A DNA stretch of 64,000 nucleotides from Pseudevernia furfuracea. Lineage: Eukaryota; Ascomycota; Lecanoromycetes; Lecanorales; Parmeliaceae. Every line of letters starts with the position of its first letter. The stretch's first letter is position 1. This document shows, piece by piece, positions 31,810-42,739 of this stretch. Location: assembly GCA_022315425.1 (NCBI GenBank), contig JAIUPT010000020.1, positions 186,001 through 250,000 on the forward strand. Reading direction: 5' to 3'. Made by a program: the position numbers and the translations under genes. Under the pieces are notes generated by a model. That model saw nothing but the letters and a program-made list of their open reading frames with translations. It had not been told where the DNA came from and made no database searches.

Positions 31810-32882
31810 ATGTCTACACACAGGAAATCAGTTGCGTTCAGCGATGAGCACACAATCGTTGCCTCGAACGGGGAAGTGACAGAAGTTAACGGAACTGGAA
31901 CGCCAGACAAGACATCTGCAGAAAGTCACAGTGTCGGTGAGTCTGCATGGGGCACTGTTATTCTTACAGCATACTGAAGATGAGAAGATTCTCCCGATCC
32001 AGCATCAGCGAAAGACCCGGCTGTGGACGAAGTCACAGACCTCTTCAAAGGCCTAGGCAAGAAAAAGAAGTCATCAAAAAAGCCCAAAGACGAGGCAGCA
32101 GATGGTGGCGATGAAGCTACACCAGCTGCAGATGGCGAATTTGATCCAACTGCTCTCAAGAAAAAGAAGAAGAAGAAGCCTGCAAAAGCCGCAGAGGCCG
32201 ATGACTTTGAAGCCAAGCTAGCTGAAGCCGGCGTAAACGAGAATGGCGAAGTGGACGCCGATGCGAAGGCAGCACCACAAGAGGAAGTAGAAATGGATGG
32301 CGATATGGTTGCGGGCACTGGTATCTGGGCTCATGACGAAGAGAAGCCCATCAAATACGACAAGCTCCTCGAACGCTTCTTCGCACATCTACACTCCGCT
32401 CATCCAGATCTCCTGTCTAGCGGCTCGAGAAGCTACGTTATCCCACCACCGCAATGTCTACGTGAAGGAAACAAAAAGACCATTTTTGCGAACATCCCGG
32501 ACATCTGCAAGAGGATGAAGAGGAGTGAGGAGCACGTTATGCAATTCATATTTGCTGAATTGGGGACGAGTGGAAGTGTGGACGGTTCCAGGAGGTTGGT
32601 GATCAAGGGAAGGTTTCAGCAGAAGCAGATAGAGAATGTCTTGCGGCGATACATCGGTAAGCTCCCCGCACTGCTCGTCATGTATAGCGGCTGGATAATG
32701 ACATTGATCAAGGCGAATACGTTACCTGCAAGACCTGTAGGTCACCAGATACGGAACTTAGCAAAGGGGAGAACCGTCTGTACTTCGTCACCTGCAACTC
32801 TTGCGGTAGTAGACGTTCGGTCACGGCTATCAAGACTGGTTACTCGGCTCAAGTTGGGAAGAGAAAGAGGCAGCAGACATGA
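31810..32882 (+). CDS. SUI3: Translation initiation factor eIF2 subunit beta
   Basis: Three exons (31810-31936, 32003-32656, 32713-32882) give 316 residues. eIF2-beta is part of the GTPase complex that brings initiator tRNA to the ribosome in the cytosol. The N-terminus has lysine blocks (LGKKKKSSKKPK and LKKKKKKKPAK) of the type that bind eIF5 and eIF2B-epsilon. The core begins at YDKLLERFFAHLHSAHPDL and includes KKTIFANIPDICKRM and HVMQFIFAELGTSGS. The last exon holds the four-cysteine zinc ribbon (VTCKTCRSPD, then VTCNSCGSRRSV). The final intron is placed where ATC-G joins GC-GAA, which keeps GEYVTC. Length is normal for fungi. Confidence 0.96.
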
Positions 32883-33248
32883 ACAAGGCAGTGAAAGTCT
32901 TTACGAGCTTGGCATTATGGCGTATCACTTGGCTCACTACCCTCTCATTGAGTAGCCAAGCATGGAATCCTACTTGTATTGGAGGAAATCAGGCTGGATC
33001 ATATCCTTGTTTTACTACTGTGCGCTGGCCAAGCTCAAGCAATGTTACCTGTATAATTGACTGGTCTTGTGCACTACTTAGCCCCTGATTGACAGATGCA
33101 GTAAATCTATCCAGACATCTACAAAGAGGGCTTGAATCTTGTTTGCCCCTCCACAAACAGTCTACTATCAAGCTCCAAACCATGCCCGCGAGCACCCTGA
33201 ATGTACGACAATCTTCGTTCAAAGCCGGTAAGGGAGACGGCAGCCCCA
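32883..33248. other. Convergent intergenic, eIF2-beta and ADE2
   Basis: This 366-base region holds both 3' flanks. No further gene is seen. Confidence 0.6.
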
Positions 33249-35166
33249 TCAGGCACCCTGCTCATGTTCCTCCTGCAACCTCCTATCATTCTCCAAACTC
33301 TCCGCTTCCGCGCTATCTACATACTCTTCCAACCTCCCCTTAACCCCTGCATCCCAGCCCGCCAGTATCCTCGCGGCGCCCAACGCCGCATTCGTCGCGT
33401 TGTTGACGCCGACCGTAAGCACCGGACACCCTCTCGGCATATTGGTACAACTCACAAGACTGTCCCACCCATCACCGATCGTAGGCTTTATCGGCAAGCC
33501 AATCACAGGCACGGTTTTGGAGAATGCGGCAACCATGCCTGGGAGATGCGCGGCACCACCGGCGGCCGCGATGATCACTTTGATGCTGCGGGAGGGGGCG
33601 CTGCCGCCGTAGGCGGCCATAGTAGCGGGGGTGCGGTGGGCGGATGTGATGCGTTTCTCAAATGGGACGGAGAGTTGATTCAGGATTCTGTAGCAGTCTT
33701 GAAGCTTTTCTTGATCGGATATTGAGCCGGTGGTGATGCTGACGACCGGTTCGGGTTGAGTTTGTGGTGCACGGGTGGTGGTGGTGGTGGTGGCAGCCTT
33801 TTCAAGCAGCGGTTGGTCTCGTGGCTGCTCGTCATGGAGTTGATCTGCACCCCTAATGAGATGACGCATTTCTTCTTCCAGTTCTGGCATACTGTCGCCC
33901 ACGAGCGTTAGATGCCCCATCTTTCTTCCTTTCGTGGCATTTCCTTTGCCGTAAAGATGGACTTTGGCGCCGGCAGCATCCGCGGCATTGGCGAGACTCA
34001 GGTATGAGTCCGGATCTGCTCCACCAAGGATGTTGAGCATAATGGCTGGTTTTAGCAGTTCGAGACCCTTGGCGGGGAGGGGCCGATCGAGAATCGCGAG
34101 GAGGTGGGCGTCATATTGTGAAAGCCGACATGCTTCGATAGTGTAATGACCGCTATTGTGCGGTCTGGGTGCTATTTCGTTGACTAGGATCTTATCATCT
34201 TTCAGGAGGAACATCTCCACGCCAAAGACTCCTTTGCCCTTGAAGCTTGCAACAGCCTTTCTCGCAAGCTCTTGGGCTTCAGCGTTCAGTCTGTCAGAGA
34301 GTCCACGAGCTGGCGCATAGACAAGTTTGCAGATGCTATCTTGGTGGACTGTCTCGACTGTAGGAAAGGACTTCGTTGACGACTCCCAGACTGAGGGATC
34401 CGCTTCATGTTTGGTTTTGACAACCATGACGGCTATTTCCATGGCAAAGTCTGCCCACTCTTCTGCATACAACTCCCGGCCCTTTAGAGCTTTCATTGCT
34501 GGCTCAAAGTCCTTGGATGATCTGACAGGGTGGTTTCCGCGTCCATCATACGCTCCTTTGCGAGCCTTGAGCATGAATGGCAGGCCTAACTGGTCAGAGT
34601 CAGACACTTTCTGCAATTCCTCCCTAGAGACTGTCGTAATGGGTCGCGATTCGGCAACACGAACTTGAGCATCAATAAGCCGTTGCTTTTGCAGATACTT
34701 GTCCTGAATTATTCGAATGGTCTCCCAACTAGGCTGGATCTCGATTTTTTGGCCTTGGGCCAAGGATTCATTCTCTAGCTCTTCGAGCACTTTTGTGTCC
34801 ACATGCTCGATTTCGACAGTCAAGATATCGCATTTGCTTGCGAGCTCGCGGATGGCTTGGGCGTTGGTGAAAGACCCGTCGACCCCGCTATAGGAATTGA
34901 TCTGTTTGGCAGGGGAGGCCTCCTTGTCGAGAATAGCGACTGAGATGTTGCGGTTGTTGGCGGCCTCTACGAACATGCGACCTAACTGGCCTTAAAGTTC
35001 AGAGTTAGTATTGCCTATTTGAGGGGTAATATTGAGCCTTGGAACAGGTCTACAGAGTATACACTCTGAAGACATGTCTCAAAACTTCAAAGTTGGTGCA
35101 AAAGAGGAAAAATGGACTCGGAAAATACGTACCACCGCCGAGGACGCCAACAGTTCGAGCGTCCAT
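33249..35166 (-). CDS. ADE2: Phosphoribosylaminoimidazole carboxylase (fused PurK-PurE)
   Basis: Two exons (35133-35166, 33249-34990) give 591 residues, typical of fungal Ade2. The enzyme carboxylates AIR to CAIR in purine synthesis, in the cytosol. The short first exon encodes MDARTVGVLGGG, and the splice restores GGGQLGRMFVEAANNRN, the nucleotide-binding start. The ATP-grasp domain includes LPFMLKARKGAYDGRGN, VNEIAPRPHNSGHYTIEAC and ILGGADPDSYLSLA. A low-complexity linker with a Thr run (coded by GTGGTG repeats on the plus strand at about 33773-33793) leads to the PurE domain: SITTGSISDQEKLQDCYRIL, RITSAHRTP, AAAGGAAHLPGMVAA and TVPVIGLPI. The 142-base intron after the first exon is longer than its neighbours. 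Loss of this enzyme gives red colonies in yeasts. Confidence 0.97.
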
Positions 35167-35952
35167 TGGCCAAAACACAGATAATGGATACCTAAGAGAG
35201 ACCTAAATTGAAGGATACCGACCTTAGTTTGTGGGTGCGGTCTATATGTGAAATCTTGCAGCAGGGCAACAGAAGAAGTAAAATCCCGATCAAATAAATT
35301 TTTAAAGGCTATGGAAACTCTTGAACGTAGCAAGGTTTTTCTTGAGAGAGAAAGAGAGAAAGAGAGAAAGAGAGAATTAGTACTCTAGCAGAAAATTTTA
35401 AGCCTAGCCCGCGACCTCACTCCGTCAGAGGTTCATTTTCACAAGAGTCTTGGGCACGACTAAGAAGCTGAGAGTTCAAGCTGTAGAGTTCCGGAACCGA
35501 CCCACCAGCGGCCTTTCAGGCCATCATTTGATGGATTGATGGATTGATGACTCTCTGAGTATGCCGACCAAGGAACGTAGCCGCCGTCAGCGCCCAGCCT
35601 TACCCAAGCGCCAACAACCCCACCTCACACAAGTTCTCCATACTCGTATAGTTGGACGCTTGCAAGTGAAAGAGACTTCGAGCATGCACACCAAAATTAG
35701 ATCTTATACGATAATACGAGACCTAGAATAGAGCTCTTCTGCCACGTGTGCTTGAATACATGAGAGCTCTGTTGTTGCCTTTCCACTTCTCCTTTCTCTG
35801 CTTCGAGCTCTTGGCTGAGTTCCGTGACACTCCAATCTTCCTTGCTCAACCTTTTTCCTTCTATTCAGCGTTTGCTGTCATTTGTGGAAGCTCACAAAAG
35901 CATCTTTTGACTTGCAACCGCTGTAGCAGTGACTACAGAAGCTTAATACGAG
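35167..35952. promoter_or_regulatory. Divergent intergenic region, ADE2 and AIM24-like gene
   Basis: These 786 bases hold both 5' regions. A GAGAGAAA-type microsatellite lies at about 35344-35375, and a TGGATTGA short repeat at about 35530-35549. No specific operator was recognised. Confidence 0.55.
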
Positions 35953-37339
35953 ATGGCATCTCCACCACCTCCAGGCTACGGCTATCCAGCACATGGAGGC
36001 TACTACCCTCGTCAGTAAAAGACCATGAGAAGACGTACAAGCACCGGAAGCTGATTTGTTGTACAGCGCCTCCCAGTGGGCCGCCTGAAAGCCGTACATA
36101 CCCTCCACCAGGTATGAGATCTGGCATTGCTCAGCTTTTATCATGCTAAACCGCCATGCAAGTCCAATCATTCCCACCGCCTCCCTCCTCGCCCGGTTTC
36201 CCACCCCCACAATCACAATCTTACCCACCTCCACCTTCTCAGCCGTCTCCTTCCTCAGGCAGCTACCCCCCTCCACCCCCACAGCAACAGTACGCCAGTA
36301 ATGGCCACCGGGCATCATTTGCCCCTCCCCCGCAAGCCGCGACTCCTTCTCCTTACTACACGCCAGAGAAGAAACAACCTTCAGAGTTGTACCAGGAACC
36401 GCCTCCCTCTGCGGGTTTCGTTGGGAATCGAAAGAACCCACAGCCAGCCATGACCCCGGAGAAGCCGCCACTAAATACGAATCAAAGTTCACAAATGCCA
36501 GGGGGAGCACCGCCACAGGGTCACTTCACAGGTGCTGGAGCGACTACGCAGGATGATATTGGGACTTTCAATGGTGGGAGCTATCGAATAAGTCATAGAA
36601 ACACCAATACTATCCTGACGCTTCAATTGGCTATGGGTTGTCCTTTGCACGCAAAGCCAGGTGTGTCAGGAGCTCACTCTTAGGTTCATCATCCGCTAAA
36701 CAAAACTTACAGGCATCATGATCGCCATGTCCCCCACCGTAACCCTCAAAGGTGCCGTCAAATTCTCCATGAAGAAACTCATCGCGGGCAGTGAGATCAT
36801 GACATCAACATACACCGGCCCTGGCGAACTCCTCTTCAGTCCTCCCTTCCTTGGAGACATCACCACCTTACGTCTCACGGGCCAAGAGCAGTGGAACGTA
36901 GGAAAAGATGCCTTCATGGCTGCTACGCAGGGTATTGTGAAGGAGTTGAAGAACCAGGGGTTTAGTAAAGCTATGTTCTCAGGGGAGGGACTCTTTGTGT
37001 ATAAGATGAGCGGGACGGGGATCTTATGGTTGGCGAGTTTTGGTGCCATCATTCGAAAGGATGTAAGCTCTACCTCCGTTCTCCTCGCACCTTAGGCCGC
37101 ATCACTGACAGAGAATGCAGCTTGTGGAAGGCGAGAAATACATCATCGACAACGGCCATCTCGTAGCCTGGAACTGCAAGTACGTCATGGAGCGCGTGGC
37201 GAGTGGAGGCATCATATCCGGTATCAGCAGTGGAGAAGGCTTGGTCTGCAAGTTCTCAGGGCCAGGGACAGTATTCATGCAGACCCGAAACCCCAATGAA
37301 TTTGCAGCATGGATGGGAGCACATGCTGCTAATGCTTGA
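35953..37339 (+). CDS. AIM24-family protein with proline-rich N-terminus
   Basis: Five exons (35953-36010, 36067-36111, 36163-36660, 36713-37062, 37121-37339) give 389 residues. The first ~180 residues are Pro/Gln/Ser-rich (SPPPPGYGYPAHGG, FPPPPSSPGFPPPQSQSYP) and disordered. From FNGGSYRISHRNTNTILTLQ the protein follows the AIM24/TRAP-like beta-sandwich family: PGIMIAMSPTVTLKG, AGSEIMTSTYTGPGELLFSP, DLVEGEKYIIDNGHLVAWN, SGEGLVCKFSGPGTVFMQTR and FAAWMGAH at the end. Yeast Aim24 is mitochondrial, but this form shows no clear targeting peptide, and the family role is poorly known. All four introns are short with canonical ends, and the splices keep the family blocks continuous. Confidence 0.88.
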
Positions 37340-37570
37340 ATCAATGGGCGAAAAGTTGTACATTTCTATCTGTCTGTCTTTGTATCAAACCATGTTGATA
37401 GTGCTTGTGTAAGCGATCCTACCATGAGTCGTGATCTAAGTATGCTATGTGACCACAGTATTCCCCTCAACCGTCTGATAACGGTGTGTGCAATTCTGTC
37501 ATAACGCACCACGAACGATGATATGATCACTGTCCATTGTCCATTGTCCGTCTTCACTGTTGTGGAGCCT

Positions 37571-39158
37571 TCATATCTTCACCATGCGCCAACCCGCCTT
37601 CGCATATCTTGCAGCAACCAGTAGGCACCCACCCGCCAGAACAGTCAGACCGGCAAACAACTGTGCACCCAGATATCCACCATTGTTGTGCTTGATGATA
37701 GCCCCACCAATCGGCGTACCCGTCAGCGCCGCAATGCTGATGCATAAGAAGACAAACGCGACCCTCGATCTCCTCTTTGCCGGGTCCTCTCCCGGGAACA
37801 TCCATATGGCTGGGTTGTACAACCCCTGCACTGAACCTGAGAAGAAGCCGTAGAAGCAGGCAACGGCTATGATAGAAGTCTGGTTCGTAGCGCCGATCCA
37901 GATGAATAGGAAGATGGCTGTTAGGAAGATGCAGGGGATGATGGTGTTGACTGGGCCGAGGTAGTGGTCTGAGAGGAGAGGAGGGAGCAGGCGGCCTGGG
38001 AGGTTGGTTGCGTTCATGAGGATCAGGAGGGTGACTGAGGTGTGGTTGTTGAGGTGGAGCTGGGATTGAGCGTATGCTACGATAAAGTAGAAGCTGAAGT
38101 AGATGCCCCAGAAGGTGAGGAAGAAACCTGGGAGTAGGCGTTAGAATGTAAACCCGGTACGCGGAGTGGTCATATAGGGCCACAAGTATGATTTAAATCT
38201 CCGGTTAATGAAAAGTACTCACCAGCTAACATCAAAAGAAACGGTATATCCTTGAACATAGCTAGATCTATTTGAGGCTTGCCTCTAATAGCTTTTGAAC
38301 GCTGAACGACAAGATAACATGCCGGTATTAAGGTGCCCGCAGCAACACCGAAGAAAACTAATAGCTTATTAACTTATTAGGCTTGGCCGGTGAGGTAGAC
38401 TTTACTATACCAAACCATGTATTGCGAAAGCCGATTTTGAAGATGAGATGCTCGGCGATTGCTGGATATATCATGCCGCCTTTTTCATTAGTATAAGCTG
38501 ACAACTACTAAGGTTAAGAACACTAGATCACATACCGACAGATCCGCCTGCAGAGGTGAGGCCAGCTGCAGTGCTTAGACGAGAGCTGAAGTACGATTGA
38601 AGGACCAGGATCCCACTTCCAAAGGCCATGCCCATACCAACCCCTGTCAAGATCCCTTGAACAAGTAACAACAGCCCGAACTTATGACACCAGGCAGTAC
38701 AAAAGATTGATATGATCATTGTGACACAGCCTCCATAGAAGCACCAGTAGAAGCAGCCTTTGTCAATTAGAGGACTGACCATGATACTCATGAAGAAGAG
38801 AAAGAAGATCTGAACGCTACCGATCCATGCAATAGTAAATGGAGATTCGTTTGATAGAAGTACGGCCTCATAGTAGGCTTGAAAGATACCGTACGACTGA
38901 ATTAGTCCTCTATAGTGAAATCAGTAACATTTCCGGACAATAAACAGGTAAAGAACCGGCAAATATCACTTACTGAGCATTGAAAATGATCAGAAACCCT
39001 CCGATGACCTGGCTCCATGCCACCAGTCCGCCATTTGGTGGGACATCATCTTCAGTAGTTTCTGCAACTTGTGCCGGCATAGCAGTCACAGTCTGTGATG
39101 CCTGTTGGGCTTCGGACCCTTGATGTGACGAAGAATAGCGGCTAAGCTCCATAGACAT
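37571..39158 (-). CDS. MFS transporter, monocarboxylate type
   Basis: Five exons (38974-39158, 38536-38909, 38411-38479, 38223-38357, 37571-38127) give 439 residues. Membrane segments begin at GLVAWSQVIGGFLIIFNAQG, followed by LIQSYGIFQAYYEAVLL, WIGSVQIFFLFFMSIMVSPL and GILTGVGMGMAFGSGILVLQ. The start and GxxQSYGxFQxYY pattern are those of the fungal monocarboxylate-permease-like MFS group, whose substrates are often unknown. The central loop (QRSKAIRGKPQIDLAMFKD) and second half (FFLTFWGIYFSFYFIVAYA, GATNQTSIIAVACFYGFFSG) are intact. The N-terminus is Ser/Gln-rich and cytosolic. A 65-base minisatellite lies directly upstream. Confidence 0.9.
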
Positions 39159-39186
39159 GGTGTGTTTCTTTGAAGTTCAAGTAGAT

Positions 39187-39570
39187 GGATTGAACAGATG
39201 ATAGGTTTATTATCCGTCAAACGCGTAGATATTATGAAAAGGTAAAGTAAGTGAATTCAGCAGATAGGTTTTATACCCGTCAGACGCGTCGTTGCTATGG
39301 AGGGTAGAGTGAGTGAATTGAGCAAATGATAGGGCTTTTATCCGTTAGACGCGCCATTGCTATGGAGGACAGAGTGAGTGAATTGAGCAAACTATAGGCT
39401 TATTACCCACCAGACATGTTGCTGCTATGGGGTGCAAAGTGAGTGAATCAAATAGATGATGGGCTTGCTACTGGTCAGACATGTTGGTTCTATGGGATGC
39501 AAAGCAACCGAATGCAACAGACGATGGGTTTGTTACCCATCAGATATGTTATTATACACGATATTGGATT
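39187..39570. repeat. Minisatellite of about six 62-66 base units upstream of the MFS gene
   Basis: Unit landmarks (GTGAATTGAGCAAATGATAG and variants) begin at about 39187, 39251, 39313, 39378, 39443 and 39508. Each unit then has TTATCCGTCAGACGCGT-like sequence followed by TTGCTATGG and a purine stretch. Units nearest the MFS start keep ACGCGT, while distal units read ACATGT or ATATGT. The array begins about 30 bases upstream of the MFS start codon. Confidence 0.9.
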
Positions 39571-40063
39571 CCTCTCTACATCAATGGCCAGGTCATTCTC
39601 CTGAGTTTCCAGATGTTTTGTCGGCCACCACCTCCCAGAGAAGAACCGCGAAGCACGAGTGACAATGGCTACCATTCCATCAAGATTGGCTACCTTTCCT
39701 TCAAGAATGGGTGCCATGGTAATATGGGACATCGGTATGCAATACGTGGGTAATAGCTAAAGTAGAGTAAGGTATGTACGAGTTGGGCTTCGGACATTTG
39801 TAAAAGGGATGGCCGGAGAGCCCGGGTAGCCGGATATCTATTGCCAAGATTGCTACTCTAAGGTAAGACTGCCAAGTCCAGCACAGCCTTCTTTTCACAG
39901 CGGCTCAAGACACTCCACCAGACTCTCCCTCGACACCTTTCTTCTTTGACATATCTTCCCTTCTGCTCTTAACATATTTGCCGGCTTCAAGCGCAAAGTC
40001 TACCCGTTTCACACGCAGCAATAATACTCCTTCACTTGATGACCTGATCCGCAACTTGCCACC
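39571..40063. other. Intergenic upstream of SH3 gene
   Basis: No gene is supported. The right end is a pyrimidine-rich leader (CTCTCCCTCGACACCTTTCTTC near 39925), common in front of fungal genes. Confidence 0.5.
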
Positions 40064-40899
40064 ATGCCCAATATTGAGGAGCAGAATGCGGCCATGACCA
40101 ACAGGTCCCTTCGCTCAATACGCAACGTTAGCTCTGTCAACCATCAAGACCATTTAGGTTACTGCTAAAAGATCAACAGGAACTCGAATTCCTTTCAGAT
40201 TCTGGCGTCATCACCTCTGATCAGCTTTCTACCTTACTATCACAATTGCCCACCCCAAAATCCCTCCATGCTCCTCTTCCAAGCCCGCAACCTACATCTA
40301 CTCCTGCTGCCATAAATCCCCTATCACCACCCGTCAACGAAATGACCAACACATCCTTGAATGAGAAGCAAGGCAGCTTCTACGCTCCAACGCCTCAGTC
40401 CGTCCTCCCACCTCCAGCATATGTCTCCTCTCCAGCTCCTTCCGCCCTCGCCACAGCCTCTGCTCTGTACGAATACCATCCATCAGATGCTGGCGATCTC
40501 GCTATCTTGCCCAATGACCGCATCCTCATTACCGAATTCATGAACGCCGACTGGGCAAAGGGACGAAACGAACGCACTGGAATGGAAGGCATATTCCCTC
40601 GAAGCTACGTTGCTATCATGGATGAGAAGGGTGTTATGGGACGCTATCAGCCCCCTCCTCCCCCTATGCAATCCAGTTATGGTAACATGCCAGTGGATGT
40701 CAGTCAGAGTGGGAGCAGCTCTGTGCCTGGTAAGGAGAGCAAGCTCAACGCAAACGGGAAAAAGTTCGGGAAGAAAATGGGTAACGCTGGTGAGTCTTCC
40801 CCTTGAAAGTAAACGGCTACCCGATTTCGCTAATTTTACCCAGCTATCTTCGGTGCTGGGGCTACGATCGGATCAAACATTGTCAACGGGATTTTCTGA
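40064..40899 (+). CDS. SH3-domain protein (LSB1/PIN3-like)
   Basis: Three exons (40064-40126, 40180-40789, 40844-40899) give 242 residues. The N-terminus MTNRSLRSIRN splices to ELEFLSDSGVITSDQLSTLL, matching the helical start of yeast Lsb1/Lsb2 (Pin3), which bind Las17 and influence actin patches and prion formation. A Pro-rich linker leads to one SH3 domain at about residues 95-150: ASALYEYHPSDAGDLAILPN, then NADWAKGRNERTGMEGIFP and RSYVAI. The C-terminus is Pro/Ser-rich, then Lys-rich (GKKFGKKMGNA), and ends in AIFGAGATIGSNIVNGIF, the conserved tail of the family. Intron 1 starts with the less common GTTAGC. Confidence 0.9.
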
Positions 40900-41331
40900 G
40901 GGCAGGGCAAAATCACTGGGGCCACATGTTCTACGGTGCAGAGATGGCGTTTGCTAGGGTGACGCTGGACATAAGTAATCATCCATAGACTGATCACGCT
41001 TTGTAATGACACCAAGGCTTTTTCCATGACATCACAGATCTTTTGTCTACAGTATCTCGCAATGCGCTCTTCGGTCTTCGGCCGTAACAAAAACGCCAAG
41101 AGGTAATGGGTCTCGGGTCTAACGATCCGTGCTCCGCCGCTACTCCACAAACGATCAACATGCATTATCCATGACGAGCACCCCAAAAGACCTTGATATA
41201 CCATCCACCTGATCCCATATCTTGCTCATCATATCCAACAATTCAACAGTCCACAAGTTTCTCTTGTCGTACTACTTCTTTTGTATATCAAGTTTCCATA
41301 TCTTCCCAATTGAAAACATTAATCCATAGCT
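40900..41331. other. Intergenic, SDR promoter side
   Basis: This is the 3' flank of the SH3 gene and the 5' region of the dehydrogenase gene. Nothing else is recognisable. Confidence 0.5.
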
Positions 41332-42274
41332 ATGCCTTTTCAATACAAGAAAGTCCTCGTCATCGGAGCCACCAGTGGAATTGGCAAGGCGCTAGCATCA
41401 CGTCTCGTCCAAGAAGGAAGCTCTGTAATTGTTGTTGGGAGGAGAAAGGAGAACCTCGAGGCATTTGTCCACGAACATGGCAAAGACAAAGCGAGTGCTG
41501 TCCCCTTCGATATCACAGAGCTGGACAAGATCCCAAACTTCGTCACGAAGTTAGTATTCGGAGGAAGAACTTGCTGGAACTATACTCACTTAACCTAGTA
41601 TCACCAAGACCCACACTGATCTTGACTGCGTCATCTTGAACTCGGGCATTCAGAGAGGATTTGACTTTTCTAAGCCCGAGACTGTCAATATGGACGTTGT
41701 TAGGACAGAGTTCACCACCAATTACATCAGCAATCTTGTGTTGACTAATGCTTTCCTACCATTTTTGGAGGCTAAGAAGGAGGAGTCGGCGCTGATCTAG
41801 TAAGCAAAGCGGTCCATCGGGCATGGTGGGATGTGCTGCTAACCCGTATGTAGCACAACCTCGTCGCTTGCCTTAGTCCCAATCATACGATGTGCAAATT
41901 ACTGCGCCAGCAAAGCGGCCATGCATCATTACCTCTTGTGTTTGCGTGAACAGTTGAGGGGATCCACAGTCAAGGTCGTAGAGCTCTTTCCACCGGCTGT
42001 GCAAAGTATGCCTTTCACGCCCTCTGACTTTTGAGCTAGATGCTTACAATGTATAACAGCCGAGCTGCACGACGAAAAGCACCAGCCCGAGCTCAAGAAC
42101 GCAAAGCCGATGGGCATGCCACTTGATCAGTTCACCAATGAGGCATACGAAGGCTTGGCAGCCGGCGAAGAGGAAGTTAGAGTTGGAACCGGGCGGGACT
42201 GGTACAACAAGTTTGAGCCTGCGAGACAGGAGCTTTTTCATGGTCTAATCAAGTCTATGAAGCAGGGTAAATGA
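41332..42274 (+). CDS. Short-chain dehydrogenase/reductase
   Basis: Four exons (41332-41549, 41599-41799, 41854-42005, 42060-42274) give 261 residues, a standard classical SDR length. The cofactor motif GATSGIGKALASRL is at residues ~11-24, and VVGRRKENLEAF after strand 2 suggests NADP preference (Arg-Arg). The NAG-type motif reads NSGIQRG instead of NNAG. The catalytic serine lies in TTSSLALVP and the YxxxK pair in YCASKAAMHHY. The C-terminal part (VELFPPAVQTELHDEKHQP, MPLDQFTNEAYEGLAAGEEE) resembles the DltE-like fungal SDR group, of unknown substrate. All introns are 48-54 bases with GT-AG ends. Confidence 0.93.
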
Positions 42275-42739
42275 CAAGTAGCCGTCACCTAGCAAGCGAA
42301 GATGGTAGGTGCCCAGAAATGATGAAACCGATGTCGCCTTAGCTCTTCTCAAGGTAGCTGAACGCAGTGAAACTTACCGAATTGGTTTCGCCTCAGTTAT
42401 TTCGAAGGCATCTGACAGCAGCAGCTCCCATTGGTCGCAATTCGTTCAAATTGACACCTGCCGAGGTTTTCTGTCTGCCTCCAAGGTGGTGAAACCCGAG
42501 CCACGAGTCAAAAACAAGAACCCCACTTGTCCCCCGGACCTTTTACGGTGGCGACGGAAATTTCATCCTTCCCTTGTTTCAGCCCTTGCTGCCTCTTTGC
42601 AAACAAATTTCTTAGCCACCCCATCCGATAATCATGTCACTTATCCCTTGTCCAGGAAAACAATTCCCACAGTTTTCGAGCTATCCAAGCATATCTATTT
42701 TCGCGACCAGCACCGCAAGGAAGAACTGGTTGATATTGC
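42275..42739. other. Intergenic, leader of zinc-finger gene
   Basis: An open frame without an ATG spans most of this gap and is probably chance or 5' leader. No domain is seen. Confidence 0.5.

Noticed and set aside
39187..39570. Transposon terminal repeats
   Set aside because: Units are head-to-tail with a regular ~65-base period and no inverted ends or coding core.
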